33,328 nt of DNA from an uncultured Verrucomicrobia subdivision 3 bacterium (GTDB lineage: Bacteria; Verrucomicrobiota; Verrucomicrobiia; Limisphaerales; UBA11358). The notes beneath the pieces are model-generated. The model did not search any database and had not been told where the DNA came from. It saw nothing but the letters and a program-made list of their open reading frames with translations. Where the stretch lies: contig CAIWFB010000062.1 of the NCBI GenBank assembly GCA_903911825.1, positions 1 through 33,328 of the forward strand, given 5' to 3'. Below, piece after piece: positions 16,254 through 24,980 of this stretch. Within the stretch, counting starts at the first letter, position 1, and each line of letters begins with the position of its first letter. A program made the position numbers and the translations under genes.

Positions 16254-17449
16254 GCGGCGGAAAGGTTACGGTTGGCTTCCCCAGAAGTCGGACGCGGCTG
16301 ACCACGCGTGAGCAACGTCGTATCTTCTTCCGAAGTAGGCGTGCCAGTCTTTTTGAGCACAGCGTGCAAAATATTTTCGGCAATCTGCGCAGCGGAATTG
16401 GGCGCGTGCCATTGGGCCAACGCGGTCGCCATTTTAGCGCGCAAAGTTTCGTCTTCCACCAAGCTGGTGAGATAAGCCGCCGTTTTTTCGGGCGAGGAAT
16501 CTCTTTGTTCCAACATTTGCGCTGCACCACTCAAAGCGAAAATGCGTGCGTTGAAAAACTGATGGTTGTCTGCCGCCGCTGGGAAGGGCACAAGCAGCGA
16601 AGGCAAGCGTAACGCGGCAAGTTCGGCTTGCGAAGAAGCTCCAGCACGACTGACGGCGGCGGTGGCAGAACCAAGCGCCAAATCCATTTCCGCAAGAAAT
16701 GGTTTAACGACAGCATGAATTTTGTGAGCAGCATAGGCGGTGCGCACATTTTCAAAATCGTTCATGCCCGTCAGATGCAGCCATTGCCAATTTTTAGCGG
16801 CCAACAAGGGCAGCGCGGCGAGAATCATTTCATTAAGGCCACTCGCGCCCTGACTACCACCCACGACGAGGATCGTTGGGCGATTAGGCAGTAAGCCAAA
16901 GGCCGCGCGACACTCAGCGGCATCGCGCACCTGAAATTGCGGGCGGACGGGGGTGCCGGTGACTTCAGTTTTGCGCGCTTTCAGACGCGCGGCGGTTTCC
17001 GGAAAACCGACAAATGCCACGTCCACAAGGCGAGCGAGAAAACGATTAGCGCGTCCGGGAATGGTGTTAGATTCGTGCAGGTAAGTTTTGGCGCGGAATA
17101 ACTGGCCCGCAATAATCGGCGGAGCACTCGTAAATCCACCCATTGCTAGCACGGCGGCCGGCGGGTATTGGCGGAAAATTTTTCGCGCAGCGGCAAGGGA
17201 TTTTATAAAGCTGACGAGAAAGGAAAAATAATTGCGATTCTGCAAACCAACGGCGGGCAAAGTGAAAATTTCCAGACCGGAAATATTTTTTACCGCCTGT
17301 TGATCCACGTCTTTCGGCGAAATGAGCAAGCCCACGCGACAACCGCGCTGTTTCAATTGTTCAGCGACGGCAAGGCCGGGAAAGAGGTGACCACCCGTGC
17401 CGCCACACGCGATGGCGATGAAGGGTTTTTCTGAATCGGTAGAATTCAT
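16250..17449 (-). CDS. murG: Lipid II synthase (UDP-GlcNAc transferase MurG)
   Basis: A 399-residue GT28 glycosyltransferase that adds GlcNAc to lipid I on the inner membrane face. The N-terminal glycine loop is IACGGTGGHLFPGLAVAEQL (about 13-32), followed by AVLAMGGFTSAPP, HESNTIPGRANRFLAR, and the second glycine loop VVGGSQGASGLNE. The UDP-GlcNAc-binding region is SRAGASSQAELAALRLPSLLVPFP. ATG 17449 overlaps the ftsW stop (ATGA). A longer frame beginning 114 nt upstream lies within ftsW and is rejected. About 40 residues at the C-terminus (GTPTSEEDTTLLTRG onward) exceed the family length and look disordered. Confidence 0.95.
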   Translation of the reverse strand: MNSTDSEKPFIAIACGGTGGHLFPGLAVAEQLKQRGCRVGLLISPKDVDQQAVKNISGLEIFTLPAVGLQNRNYFSFLVSFIKSLAAARKIFRQYPPAAVLAMGGFTSAPPIIAGQLFRAKTYLHESNTIPGRANRFLARLVDVAFVGFPETAARLKARKTEVTGTPVRPQFQVRDAAECRAAFGLLPNRPTILVVGGSQGASGLNEMILAALPLLAAKNWQWLHLTGMNDFENVRTAYAAHKIHAVVKPFLAEMDLALGSATAAVSRAGASSQAELAALRLPSLLVPFPAAADNHQFFNARIFALSGAAQMLEQRDSSPEKTAAYLTSLVEDETLRAKMATALAQWHAPNSAAQIAENILHAVLKKTGTPTSEEDTTLLTRGQPRPTSGEANRNLSAA

Positions 17450-18588
17450 GTCGCCTTGGCGGCAAAAGGATTTTTGACTGGCACCGCGTCGGGAGCCATA
17501 TCCGAAGCAGAAATTTTTAACGGGTCGGCTTGGCGCGCGACGCTTAATAAAATTCCAACACACGTCAGCATCGCCAGCATGTTGGAGCCGCCGTAGCTGA
17601 TGAAGGGCAGCGGCAAACCTTTGTTCGGTAGCGCGCTGGTGACAACGCCGATGTTGATGGCGGCTTGCAAACTGATCAGCAAGGTAATTCCCGTCGCGAG
17701 TAACATTCCAAAAGTGTCACGCGAATGGAGCGCAATGTAGATGCCGCAAATCGCAATGACGACAAAAGCGATGACCACCAAGAGCGTGGTGACTAAACCT
17801 AATTCTTCCCCGATAATAGAAAAAATAAAATCGGTGTGATGCTCCGGCACAAAGCCGAGTTTTTGCCGACCATTGCCAAGGCCTAGCCCATTCCAACCGC
17901 CGGAGCCGAGGGCAATCATCGCTTGATAGGCTTGATAACCAACGCCGTCTTTATTCGTTTCCAAATCCAGCCAGCTAAAAATTCGCTTCATGCGCATCGG
18001 ATCGTGGATGATGGAAACGACCAGACCAGCGATGGCCAAAATGACGGGCGGCACAATGAATTTCCACTGCACGCCAGCAAGCAGCAAAATAGAACCGCTC
18101 ACCGCCGCGAGCAAGATGGTGGTGCCACGGTCGGGTTCCACGAAGATCAAACTAAGAACTGACGCGATGATCAGAATCGGGCCGCAGATGCCCCATTTGA
18201 ATGTTTTCATACGTCGCTGAAAACGGTCGCCATACCAAGCAAGCGCGATGATGAGAGCAATTTTTCCGAGTTCGGACGGTTGGAAACGCACGCCATGGAA
18301 GTCAAACCAACGACGGGCACCATTGATTTTTAGACCGACGTGTGGCACCAGCACGAGCACTAGTAGTAACACCGACAATATGAATAATGGCCAGGCATTC
18401 TTCTTGAGAATCTGGTAATCCAACGAAGCTGCTACGACGCAAAAAACAAAACCAAGCGCACACCAGAGGAGCTGCATCATGAGATAATGCGCTCCGACTT
18501 GCGTCATACTGGAGCTGTAAAGCATCACCAGCCCCAACGCGAGGAGGCTGGTGACGCAAAAGGCCAAAGTGGTGACGGCGACTCTCAT
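17446..18588 (-). CDS. ftsW: Lipid II polymerase FtsW (SEDS family)
   Basis: A 380-residue SEDS membrane protein, the septal glycosyltransferase working with FtsI. It has about ten membrane segments. Typical segments are LGLVMLYSSS near the N-terminus, NGARRWFDFHGVRFQPSELGKIA, EPDRGTTILLA, GYQAYQAMIALGSGGWNGLGLGNGRQKLGFVPEHHTDFIFSIIGEELG, and the C-terminal signature LPNKGLPLPFISYGGSNM. Length and topology are normal. It follows the LysM gene after a 37-nt gap and overlaps murG by 4 nt. In most dcw clusters murD precedes ftsW; here a LysM gene does. Confidence 0.95.
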   Translation of the reverse strand: MRVAVTTLAFCVTSLLALGLVMLYSSSMTQVGAHYLMMQLLWCALGFVFCVVAASLDYQILKKNAWPLFILSVLLLVLVLVPHVGLKINGARRWFDFHGVRFQPSELGKIALIIALAWYGDRFQRRMKTFKWGICGPILIIASVLSLIFVEPDRGTTILLAAVSGSILLLAGVQWKFIVPPVILAIAGLVVSIIHDPMRMKRIFSWLDLETNKDGVGYQAYQAMIALGSGGWNGLGLGNGRQKLGFVPEHHTDFIFSIIGEELGLVTTLLVVIAFVVIAICGIYIALHSRDTFGMLLATGITLLISLQAAINIGVVTSALPNKGLPLPFISYGGSNMLAMLTCVGILLSVARQADPLKISASDMAPDAVPVKNPFAAKAT

Positions 18589-18625
18589 TTTAAGTTGTCA
18601 AAAAATGTCAGTCGCCAATCGTGAC

Positions 18626-19411
18626 TTACTTGACGGGAGCCGGAACTGTCGGAGCCGGAGTCGTCACGGGAGGCAACGGCATCGGTTCAACGGCAGCCGG
18701 AGTCACAGGAGCGACCGGCGCAGCGGTGGCCTTGACGGGAATTTTCAAAGTCTTGCCCACGGCAATTTTCGTGGTAGTCAGATTGTTCGCCGCTTGAATC
18801 GCTTTCACAGTCGTGCCATGTGCTTTGGCGATTTTGGTCAGCGTGTCACCGGCTTTGATTTTGTAAGTTTCCGTGGAAGATTCACCAATGACAGGCGCGG
18901 CACTGGTCGGCGCCACTTCCGCCGAAGTTTTGCCACCAGCCGGAATGATGATCTTGTCACCGATTTTCATCTTGGTCGGTTTCACATTCGGATTCGCCGC
19001 TTGAATAGCTTTCAAGGTCACGCCGTGGTTCTTGGCGATTTTTTCCAGTGTGTCACCTTTGGCGACTTTGTATTCAGAGCCTTCGGTGATGGGCGCTTCA
19101 ACAACCGGCGTGATGGGTGGTAACGGATTCACGGCGACATTGCTGCCCGTCGAAACCGGTGGCAGATAAACTGGAATGTTGGTGTTGGCCACGGGCGGAT
19201 TGGTATCCGCGAACACTGGCGTGTTGGTGTCAATCATCGAGGAAAGATCTTCGGCTGGCTTTTCACGTTTGCAGCCCTGAATGAGCATCGCGGTCAAGCC
19301 CGTGACGCTCACGGCGAGCACGCAGAACACGGCGAGTTTCAAGCGCGAGCGGCGCTGGCTTTGTTGGTCGAGCAAAGAACCTTTCGGAACGAAGGGATTG
19401 GAATTATTCAT
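18626..19411 (-). CDS. LysM-repeat peptidoglycan-binding membrane or lipoprotein
   Basis: A 261-residue envelope protein. A basic N-terminus (RRSRLK) is followed by a hydrophobic segment at about residues 27-45 ending IQGC. Cys47 could be a lipid-modified cysteine, although Gln at -2 makes the lipobox imperfect; otherwise it is a membrane anchor. A Thr/Pro/Asn-rich linker leads to two LysM domains (about 114-157 and 183-225; YKVAKGDTLEKIAKNHGV and YKIKAGDTLTKIAKAHGT), which bind GlcNAc-containing glycan. The tail is Pro/Ala/Thr-rich. No catalytic domain is seen. It lies in the slot usually held by murD, next to ftsW, so a role at the septal wall is plausible but unproven. It is preceded by a 289-nt gap with a candidate promoter. 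Confidence 0.85.
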   Translation of the reverse strand: MNNSNPFVPKGSLLDQQSQRRSRLKLAVFCVLAVSVTGLTAMLIQGCKREKPAEDLSSMIDTNTPVFADTNPPVANTNIPVYLPPVSTGSNVAVNPLPPITPVVEAPITEGSEYKVAKGDTLEKIAKNHGVTLKAIQAANPNVKPTKMKIGDKIIIPAGGKTSAEVAPTSAAPVIGESSTETYKIKAGDTLTKIAKAHGTTVKAIQAANNLTTTKIAVGKTLKIPVKATAAPVAPVTPAAVEPMPLPPVTTPAPTVPAPVK

Positions 19412-19624
19412 GATGTTGGGTGCCGTGGCGTTTTAGTTTTCGAGGTAATGTTTTATTTGAGTTTGTCGCCGCAAATTTTTCCCTCGAAAAAATTCGCGAC
19501 GCGTTAAATTAGTCGGCTTTTTGGAATCAGACGTGGGTGAAATGCGAACCTGACAACCAGCAGAAAATGGGAATCGTGAATCTACTCCGCTAACTGTCGG
19601 ACGCACCGCCGCTCTGATTGAAAT

Positions 19625-19652
19625 TTTTATCAATCGCGCCCCGTTCTTGCAA
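19625..19652 (-). promoter_or_regulatory. Candidate internal promoter upstream of the LysM gene
   Basis: The minus strand has TTGCAA (19652-19647), a 17-nt spacer and TAAAAA (19629-19624/5), a 4/6 match at each element to sigma-70 boxes. It lies in the only long gap (19412-19700, 289 nt) of the dcw cluster. The same gap holds an 11-bp AU-rich hairpin (19470-19498, no U tract) and no convincing gene or murD remnant. Confidence 0.3.
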
Positions 19653-19700
19653 GCAACAAAGCTAGGTTTTTCAATGTTTTTGCGTATTTCATGGTTTTTC

Positions 19701-20882
19701 TTAACGCAGTTTCAAAGTTGCCAACGCCGCCACCGCACAGAGCAGGCATAGAATGTAAAAGCGCATCACAATTTGCGACTCATGCCAGCCTTTTTTTTCA
19801 AAATGATGGTGCACTGGCGACATTAAAAACAACCGCCGCCCCGTGCCCGTCCGCAGTCGGGTGTATTTAAACCAACCCTTCTGCAAAATCACCGATAGAG
19901 CTTCCGTCACGAAAATTCCACCCGCAATCACTAGCACAAACGGTTGGTGAATCAGCACCGCGACAATGCCGAACGCTCCACCCAACGCGAGCGAACCCGT
20001 GTCGCCCATGAACACTTGCGCGGGATGACAATTGAACCACAAAAAACCCAGCCCCGCACCGATGAGCGCCGCGCAAAAAACCGTGAGTTCGCCCGCGCCC
20101 GGCACGAAAGGAATTTGCAGATACATCGCCGCCTTCACATTGCCCGCGAGGTAGGTAAAAAATAGAAACACAAAACCTACGATCAACGTGCAACCAATCG
20201 CCAAACCATCCAAACCATCCGTCAGATTTACCGCGTTCGAGCTACCGACAATCGCCAACAGCACCACAATCAAACCGATGACGACGCCGACGTGAACCGG
20301 GTATTTCACAAATGGCAGCATCAAATCCGTGACCAGATTGCTGTGGATGATGTGCTTGCTACCAAGTAAACGCAGTTCACTCATCGCCGGAAATTTCCAT
20401 AGATAAATTCCCACAAATGCCGCCAGCGTAAATTGCGTGATCAACTTCACGCGTGGCGGTGTGCCGCCCCCGCTTTGCTTTAAAATTTTAGCGTAATCAT
20501 CGTAAAAACCCAGCCCCGCCAGCACTAAAATTGAGAGCAACGTCAATTCCACCTGCGCATTCCACTGCGCCCACAGCATCGTCGAAACCACCAGCGCCAC
20601 CACGATCAGCAAACCGCCCATCGTCGGCGTGCCTTTTTTGTCCACGCGATTTTGCAACGCGCCCGCCGTCGTCGCGATGTCCGCGTATTCCTGACCAAAT
20701 TTTTGCGCCTTCAGCCAATGAATAATTTTCGGCCCAAACCACCAACTCAAAGCCAGCGCCGTCACCGCCGCCCCGGCGCAACGCACCGTGATGTATTTGA
20801 AGAGACGCAGAAACGACAGCCGCGCTTCCCATTCGCTGCCGTGCGCCCAATCCAAAATCTGTTGGCTCAAATAATAGATCAT
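19701..20882 (-). CDS. mraY: Phospho-MurNAc-pentapeptide translocase MraY
   Basis: A 393-residue polytopic membrane enzyme that transfers phospho-MurNAc-pentapeptide to undecaprenyl phosphate, giving lipid I. Conserved motifs are KKGTPTMGGLLI, the Asp pair in GFYDDYAKILKQ, NAVNLTDGLDGLAIG, FLWFNCHPAQVFMGDTGSLALGG, and the His triad in MSPVHHHFEKKGW. About ten membrane helices are visible. Length is slightly above the usual 360 because of an N-terminal extension before the first helix. It starts 1 nt after the murF stop (TGAGATG). It is followed by the only long gap in the cluster, so transcription may partly end here. Confidence 0.96.
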   Translation of the reverse strand: MIYYLSQQILDWAHGSEWEARLSFLRLFKYITVRCAGAAVTALALSWWFGPKIIHWLKAQKFGQEYADIATTAGALQNRVDKKGTPTMGGLLIVVALVVSTMLWAQWNAQVELTLLSILVLAGLGFYDDYAKILKQSGGGTPPRVKLITQFTLAAFVGIYLWKFPAMSELRLLGSKHIIHSNLVTDLMLPFVKYPVHVGVVIGLIVVLLAIVGSSNAVNLTDGLDGLAIGCTLIVGFVFLFFTYLAGNVKAAMYLQIPFVPGAGELTVFCAALIGAGLGFLWFNCHPAQVFMGDTGSLALGGAFGIVAVLIHQPFVLVIAGGIFVTEALSVILQKGWFKYTRLRTGTGRRLFLMSPVHHHFEKKGWHESQIVMRFYILCLLCAVAALATLKLR

Positions 20883-20883
20883 C

Positions 20884-22269
20884 TCAATTTTTCCCCGCCT
20901 TCAAAGTTTCCGCGATGCGTTCAAACCGCGCCGAGCGCGAGGCCTTCAGCAAAACCACATCGCCCGCTTTCAAAAAATTCTGCACAGCCTTGACTGCACC
21001 TTCGACATCAGCAAATTCAAACACGCGCGCCAAACCGGCATCACGAGCCGCTTGCGCCGTGACCGCCGCCATTTTGCCAACGGCGAACAACTGGTTTATT
21101 TTTAAATCCGCCGCCAACCGACCCATTTCTGCGTGCGCCGCCGCGCCGTGTTCGCCTAATTCCGCCATGTCGCCCAAGACCGCCACACGGCGACCTTGCA
21201 ACGGCAAACCACACAATGTTTCCAGCGCTGCGCGCGTTGAATCGGCATTCGCATTGTAGCTATCATCCAGCACGCGCACGCCGTGAGCTTCCCAAAAATT
21301 CAGGCGCATCTTCGCGGGCTGGCATTCGGTCAAACCCCGCTGGATTTGTTCCCGGCTCAAGCCCAGTTCCGACGCCACCGCAATGGCCAGCAACGCATTC
21401 GTCACCTGATGCCGACCCAACAAACCGATGCGATACTCGCCACCTAATTCCGGCTGCGGAGCCGCGACTTGAAACGTCGTGCCATGACTATCCAGACGAA
21501 CTTTGCTTGCGCTCCAGTCATTCGTTTCACCAAAGCCGATGCGAACTACTTTCGCCTGTGTCCGCGCCGCAATTTTTCCCGACCATTCGCTGTCGCCATT
21601 CAGAAATAATTTTCCGTCAGTCGGCAGCCACTCCGCGAGCGCACCTTCTTCCTGCGCCACGCCCGCCACATCACCAAAAAATTCCAGATGTTCACGCCCG
21701 ATGCCGGTGATAATCCCAAACTTGGGCGCGACCATTTTCACAAGCGGCGCGAGTTCGCCGGGATGATTCGTGCCCACTTCCAGGACTGCCACCTGATGCG
21801 TTTTATCCAATCTTAGCAACGTCGTCGGCACGCCAATGTCGTTGTTAAAACTGGCTTCACTCCACACCGTTGCGAACTTTTGTTTGAGCACTGAAGCTAA
21901 CAATTCTTTGGTCGTTGTCTTGCCGTTGGAACCGCCAACAGCAATCACCGGCAAATCAAATTCACGCCGGTAAGCGGCGGCAACTTTGCCTAGAGCCACG
22001 CGCACATCCGCGACGACCAACACCGGACAGTTTGGCAACTTCGCAGGAATTTTCTCCGCCGCGATGACGACGCCAGCGACACTTTTTGCCGCGACGTCAG
22101 CCAGATAATCATGGCCATCAAACTTCTCGCCTTTGATGGCAAAGAACAAGTCACCTGCCTTAACCGCCCGCGAATCGGTGACGATATTTTCCACCAACGC
22201 GTCCGCCGCACCGCTGCGGATTTCTGCAGCGCAAGCGTCCGCGACAAATTTCAGAGAGCGAGCTTCCAC
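20884..22269 (-). CDS. murF: UDP-MurNAc-tripeptide D-Ala-D-Ala ligase
   Basis: A 461-residue Mur ligase that adds the D-Ala-D-Ala made by Ddl to the UDP-MurNAc-tripeptide. The N-terminal substrate domain has TDSRAVKAGDLFFAIKGEKFDGHDYL. The ATP loop is VGGSNGKTTTKELL (about 111-124). Later segments are EASFNNDIGVPTTLLRL, EVGTNHPGEL, the HQVTNALLAIA segment and VLDDSYNANADSTRAAL with AVLGDMAELGEHG, which are MurF signatures. It is the only one of the four ATP-dependent Mur ligases in the window. It starts 6 nt after the SIMPL gene and is followed 1 nt later by mraY. Confidence 0.95.
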   Translation of the reverse strand: MEARSLKFVADACAAEIRSGAADALVENIVTDSRAVKAGDLFFAIKGEKFDGHDYLADVAAKSVAGVVIAAEKIPAKLPNCPVLVVADVRVALGKVAAAYRREFDLPVIAVGGSNGKTTTKELLASVLKQKFATVWSEASFNNDIGVPTTLLRLDKTHQVAVLEVGTNHPGELAPLVKMVAPKFGIITGIGREHLEFFGDVAGVAQEEGALAEWLPTDGKLFLNGDSEWSGKIAARTQAKVVRIGFGETNDWSASKVRLDSHGTTFQVAAPQPELGGEYRIGLLGRHQVTNALLAIAVASELGLSREQIQRGLTECQPAKMRLNFWEAHGVRVLDDSYNANADSTRAALETLCGLPLQGRRVAVLGDMAELGEHGAAAHAEMGRLAADLKINQLFAVGKMAAVTAQAARDAGLARVFEFADVEGAVKAVQNFLKAGDVVLLKASRSARFERIAETLKAGKN

Positions 22270-22275
22270 AAAAAA

Positions 22276-23007
22276 TTATTTCAATAAAAACGTGGCTGTC
22301 ACCACCGCCGTGATGGTCTTTTCGCGCGAGCTGGTATCGCTCATGCCTTCGCCGCTGGTGTCGTTGCTGTGCAAGGGCGTGATCTGAAAGACGCCCATGT
22401 CCGCATCGTGCAATTGAGCGATACCGCTGCCGCCGTTATTGGCGATTTGTTCGGCGCGAGCGCGGGCATTTTTCGTCGCCTCGGCCAGCATTTCAATCTT
22501 CATATCACCAACGCTCGTATAAATAAATTGCGCCGGCTCAGTAGTGAACAAGACGCCTTGCTCCACCAACGGCGTCGAATCCAAACTTTCCAAACGGCTT
22601 ACATCCGTGGATTGCACCCGCACCGTTTGGCTTAAACGATAACCCGTGGTGCGCTGCTGCGACCAGCCGTCCGCGCTCTTTTGCATAGCGCGAACTTCTT
22701 CGATGTAAATGGGTGTGAAATTAAAATTGGTGATACCGGAATCGCCCATAAATTTTTCGACGATGGTATGGTTCGCTTGAATTTTATGCTGTGCTTCCAA
22801 CAAACTTTCACCTTCCACTACAAAGTTGCCGCGCCAGATGGCGAGGTCGGATTGAATATTTTTTCGCGCCGAACCTTTAACGGTGATGAATTGGGAATTT
22901 TTGATTTTTACCCAAGCCGCCGTGCCGAGCATGGCGGAAAAAACCAGACCAGCAGCCAGAAAAAGACCGGCTAACATACCAAACAGTTGCGGACGCGATT
23001 CGTTCAT
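22276..23007 (-). CDS. SIMPL (DUF541) domain membrane-anchored protein
   Basis: A 243-residue protein with one N-terminal membrane segment (about residues 8-31, LAGLFLAAGLVFSAMLGTAAWV). An exported SIMPL/DUF541 domain follows. The cues are ITVKGSARKNIQSDLAIWRGNFVVEG, GITNFNFTPIYIEEV, GYRLSQTVRVQSTDVSRLESL and EATKNARARAEQIANNGGSGIAQLHDADMGVFQITP. The molecular role of the family is poorly known; some members are stress-related or periplasmic. Here it overlaps ftsI by 4 nt and precedes murF by 6 nt, in the slot normally held by murE, so it is co-translated with divisome genes. That position suggests a cell-wall or envelope role, but this is inference only. Confidence 0.82.
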   Translation of the reverse strand: MNESRPQLFGMLAGLFLAAGLVFSAMLGTAAWVKIKNSQFITVKGSARKNIQSDLAIWRGNFVVEGESLLEAQHKIQANHTIVEKFMGDSGITNFNFTPIYIEEVRAMQKSADGWSQQRTTGYRLSQTVRVQSTDVSRLESLDSTPLVEQGVLFTTEPAQFIYTSVGDMKIEMLAEATKNARARAEQIANNGGSGIAQLHDADMGVFQITPLHSNDTSGEGMSDTSSREKTITAVVTATFLLK

Positions 23008-24899
23008 GGATTTCCTACCGTTTCAATTTTAGAAGATTTATTACCGACGAGCGCTGGTGCGTTCGTCATCAAAGTGGGGTCAGGCGGAATGCTCAAATAG
23101 CTCGCGCAACGTTCGGCGATGTCGCGAAAAACCGGGCCGCAAACTTTGCCGCCGTAATAGCCTTCACGCGGCTCGTCCATCACCACGGAAATGCAAATCT
23201 CCGGTTTGTCCGCTGGAAAAAATCCGATGAACGAGGAGATGTATTTGCCTTGAGCATAAGTGCCGTTTTCTACTTTCTGCGCCGTGCCAGTCTTACCAGC
23301 GGCAACGTAATTTTTTAGCGCTGCTTCTGCCGCCGTGCCGCCTTTTTTGGGGACCGTTTTAAGAATTTCCACCATCTGTTTGCTAGTCGCTTCACTGATG
23401 ACTTGGCGAATTTTTTCGGGACGATAGGCCTGCACCACGCTGCCATCGCGCTCCTGCAAACGGCTAATAATCATGGGGCGCATCATGCTGCCACCATTAG
23501 CAATGGCAGCCATCGCCTGCAACATCTGCAACCGCGTGACCGCCACGCCGTGACCCATGGGGATCTGAGCGATAGAAACTTTGCTCCAATTTTTAACGGG
23601 GTATAATATTCCCCGTGCTTCACCTGGCAAAGGAATGCCCGTGCGCTGACCAAAGCCGTAATCCCATGCGTAATCAAAAAGTTTTTGTTCGCCTAACTTG
23701 ATGCCGATTTTCGCCGCACCGATGTTGGACGATTTGGTGATAATTTCTGTTGTGCTTAAAATTCCTTCTGACTCATGGTCATGTAAAATGCGGCCGGCGA
23801 AAGCGAACTTGCCGTGCTCGCAATCGAACTTGTCAGTCGGCGTCACCACGCCGTCATTCAACGCTCCAGAGACGACAACAATTTTGAAGGTTGAACCCGG
23901 CTCCACCACGTCCGTGATAACTCGATTGCGCGATTCCGGTTTGATAGTATTGGGTTTGCTCGGATCGTAGTTCGGTAGGGAAACCATCGCCAAAATTTCA
24001 CCCGTGCGCGGGCGCATGACGATGCCGGTAATCCCTTTGGGCGAATGTTTTTGCACTGCGTCCGCCAAGGCATCTTCGACGATATGTTGGATGACCGTAT
24101 CAATCGTCAACACCACATTCAGACCGTCGCGCGCGGGCACATCTTCGTCACGTAGAGCCACTAATTCACGCTGGGCGCGATCGGTTTCCGTCGAGCGCCA
24201 ACCAGCGACGCCGCTCAACTGTTTCTGCATGGAAAGCTCCACGCCATCGCGCCCGACAATCTGGGAAATAATGCGGCCGTTGAAACTTTTTTCTTCCACC
24301 GCCGGAAAGCCCACGATCTGTCCCGCCAACGAACCTAGCGGATAAATCCGTAGCTGATCCGGCTCAAAAAAAATTGCGTGTTGGCGGAGATTACGGAGGA
24401 ACGCTTTATCGCTGCGCGCGAGTTTTTTTTCATCTAAACCAAAGGTGAGATTGGTCATCGCCGCCGAAATTTTCTGCCACGTTTCCTCCGTAATGTTTTT
24501 CCCCAAACGCACATAATGCAAACCATTCGTCACCGTTTCGCCCTTGTCATTCTTACCGATTCGCGGGGTCAGACGTTGGATGAGGGATGGCTCATCCAAT
24601 TGTAACAGCGGAGCGATGGCACGAGCCACGACGGCTTGGTAACCGCCAATCAAAGAAGGATCTGCACAAATGGTTTTCACTGCGACACTCGTGGCGAGGA
24701 TATTATTGTTGGCGTCAAGAATATCGCCACGCCGGGGAACCTGAACGTATTCGCGCTGCGTATTTTGCGCGGCCTTGCGACTCAAGTCTTCGTGGCGGAT
24801 GACTTGTAAATCCACCAACCGGAAGCCTAGTCCAGCAAACGCCAACACGAGCAGCACAATAAGCAGCTTGGCACGATTGAGTTGGAGTTGGTTGGACAT
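23004..24899 (-). CDS. ftsI: Septal peptidoglycan transpeptidase FtsI (PBP3)
   Basis: A 631-residue class B penicillin-binding protein that cross-links septal peptidoglycan with FtsW. It has a short cytoplasmic N-terminus, one membrane segment (about 11-30, KLLIVLLVLAFAGLGFRLVD), a pedestal domain (QRGDIL-like box as VPRRGDILDANNNILATS; GRDGVELSMQKQLSG) and a transpeptidase domain. Active-site motifs are intact: Ser336-Thr-Phe-Lys339, Ser390-Ser-Asn392 and Lys536-Thr-Gly538. No PASTA domain follows. The start ATG 24899 has no Shine-Dalgarno sequence. It is preceded directly by a U7 tract and a long hairpin (24902-24963), unlike all other genes of the cluster. The end overlaps the SIMPL gene by 4 nt. 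Confidence 0.95.
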   Translation of the reverse strand: MSNQLQLNRAKLLIVLLVLAFAGLGFRLVDLQVIRHEDLSRKAAQNTQREYVQVPRRGDILDANNNILATSVAVKTICADPSLIGGYQAVVARAIAPLLQLDEPSLIQRLTPRIGKNDKGETVTNGLHYVRLGKNITEETWQKISAAMTNLTFGLDEKKLARSDKAFLRNLRQHAIFFEPDQLRIYPLGSLAGQIVGFPAVEEKSFNGRIISQIVGRDGVELSMQKQLSGVAGWRSTETDRAQRELVALRDEDVPARDGLNVVLTIDTVIQHIVEDALADAVQKHSPKGITGIVMRPRTGEILAMVSLPNYDPSKPNTIKPESRNRVITDVVEPGSTFKIVVVSGALNDGVVTPTDKFDCEHGKFAFAGRILHDHESEGILSTTEIITKSSNIGAAKIGIKLGEQKLFDYAWDYGFGQRTGIPLPGEARGILYPVKNWSKVSIAQIPMGHGVAVTRLQMLQAMAAIANGGSMMRPMIISRLQERDGSVVQAYRPEKIRQVISEATSKQMVEILKTVPKKGGTAAEAALKNYVAAGKTGTAQKVENGTYAQGKYISSFIGFFPADKPEICISVVMDEPREGYYGGKVCGPVFRDIAERCASYLSIPPDPTLMTNAPALVGNKSSKIETVGNP

Positions 24900-24901
24900 C
24901 T

Positions 24902-24963
24902 AAAAAAAGGCCAGCCGCCCGTGCCGATCGGTTCCTCAACCAACGGCGTCACGAGCGGCGGCC
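24902..24963 (-). terminator. Long hairpin with U7 tract abutting the ftsI start (terminator or attenuator)
   Basis: On the minus strand the arm GGCCGCCGCTCGTG (24963-24950) pairs with CACGGGCGGCTGGCC (24923-24909), with one wobble and one bulge. The region between folds further (CCGTTGGTT-GAGG-AACCGATCGG). TTTTTTT follows directly (24908-24902), then AG and the ftsI ATG. The shape is that of an intrinsic terminator. Placed between ftsL and ftsI it may reduce or regulate transcription into ftsI and downstream genes. Confidence 0.65.
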
Positions 24964-24980
24964 CAAAAATTTCCCTGCGT

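Noticed and set aside
16100-16400. Search for a hidden or fused murC at the murG-murB junction
   Set aside because: murG and murB overlap by 4 nt and both have normal family lengths; the MurG tail of ~40 residues has no ligase motif.
17450-17563. 38-residue extension of murG
   Set aside because: It lies within the ftsW coding region; ATG 17449 with the 4-nt overlap is the usual arrangement.
19470-19498. AU-rich hairpin as a terminator for mraY
   Set aside because: No U tract follows on the minus strand and it lies more than 200 nt after the mraY stop.
19433-19633. A 66-residue minus-strand frame in the gap between mraY and the LysM gene
   Set aside because: No similarity to MurD or any family that I can see, no ribosome binding site, and it overlaps the candidate promoter.
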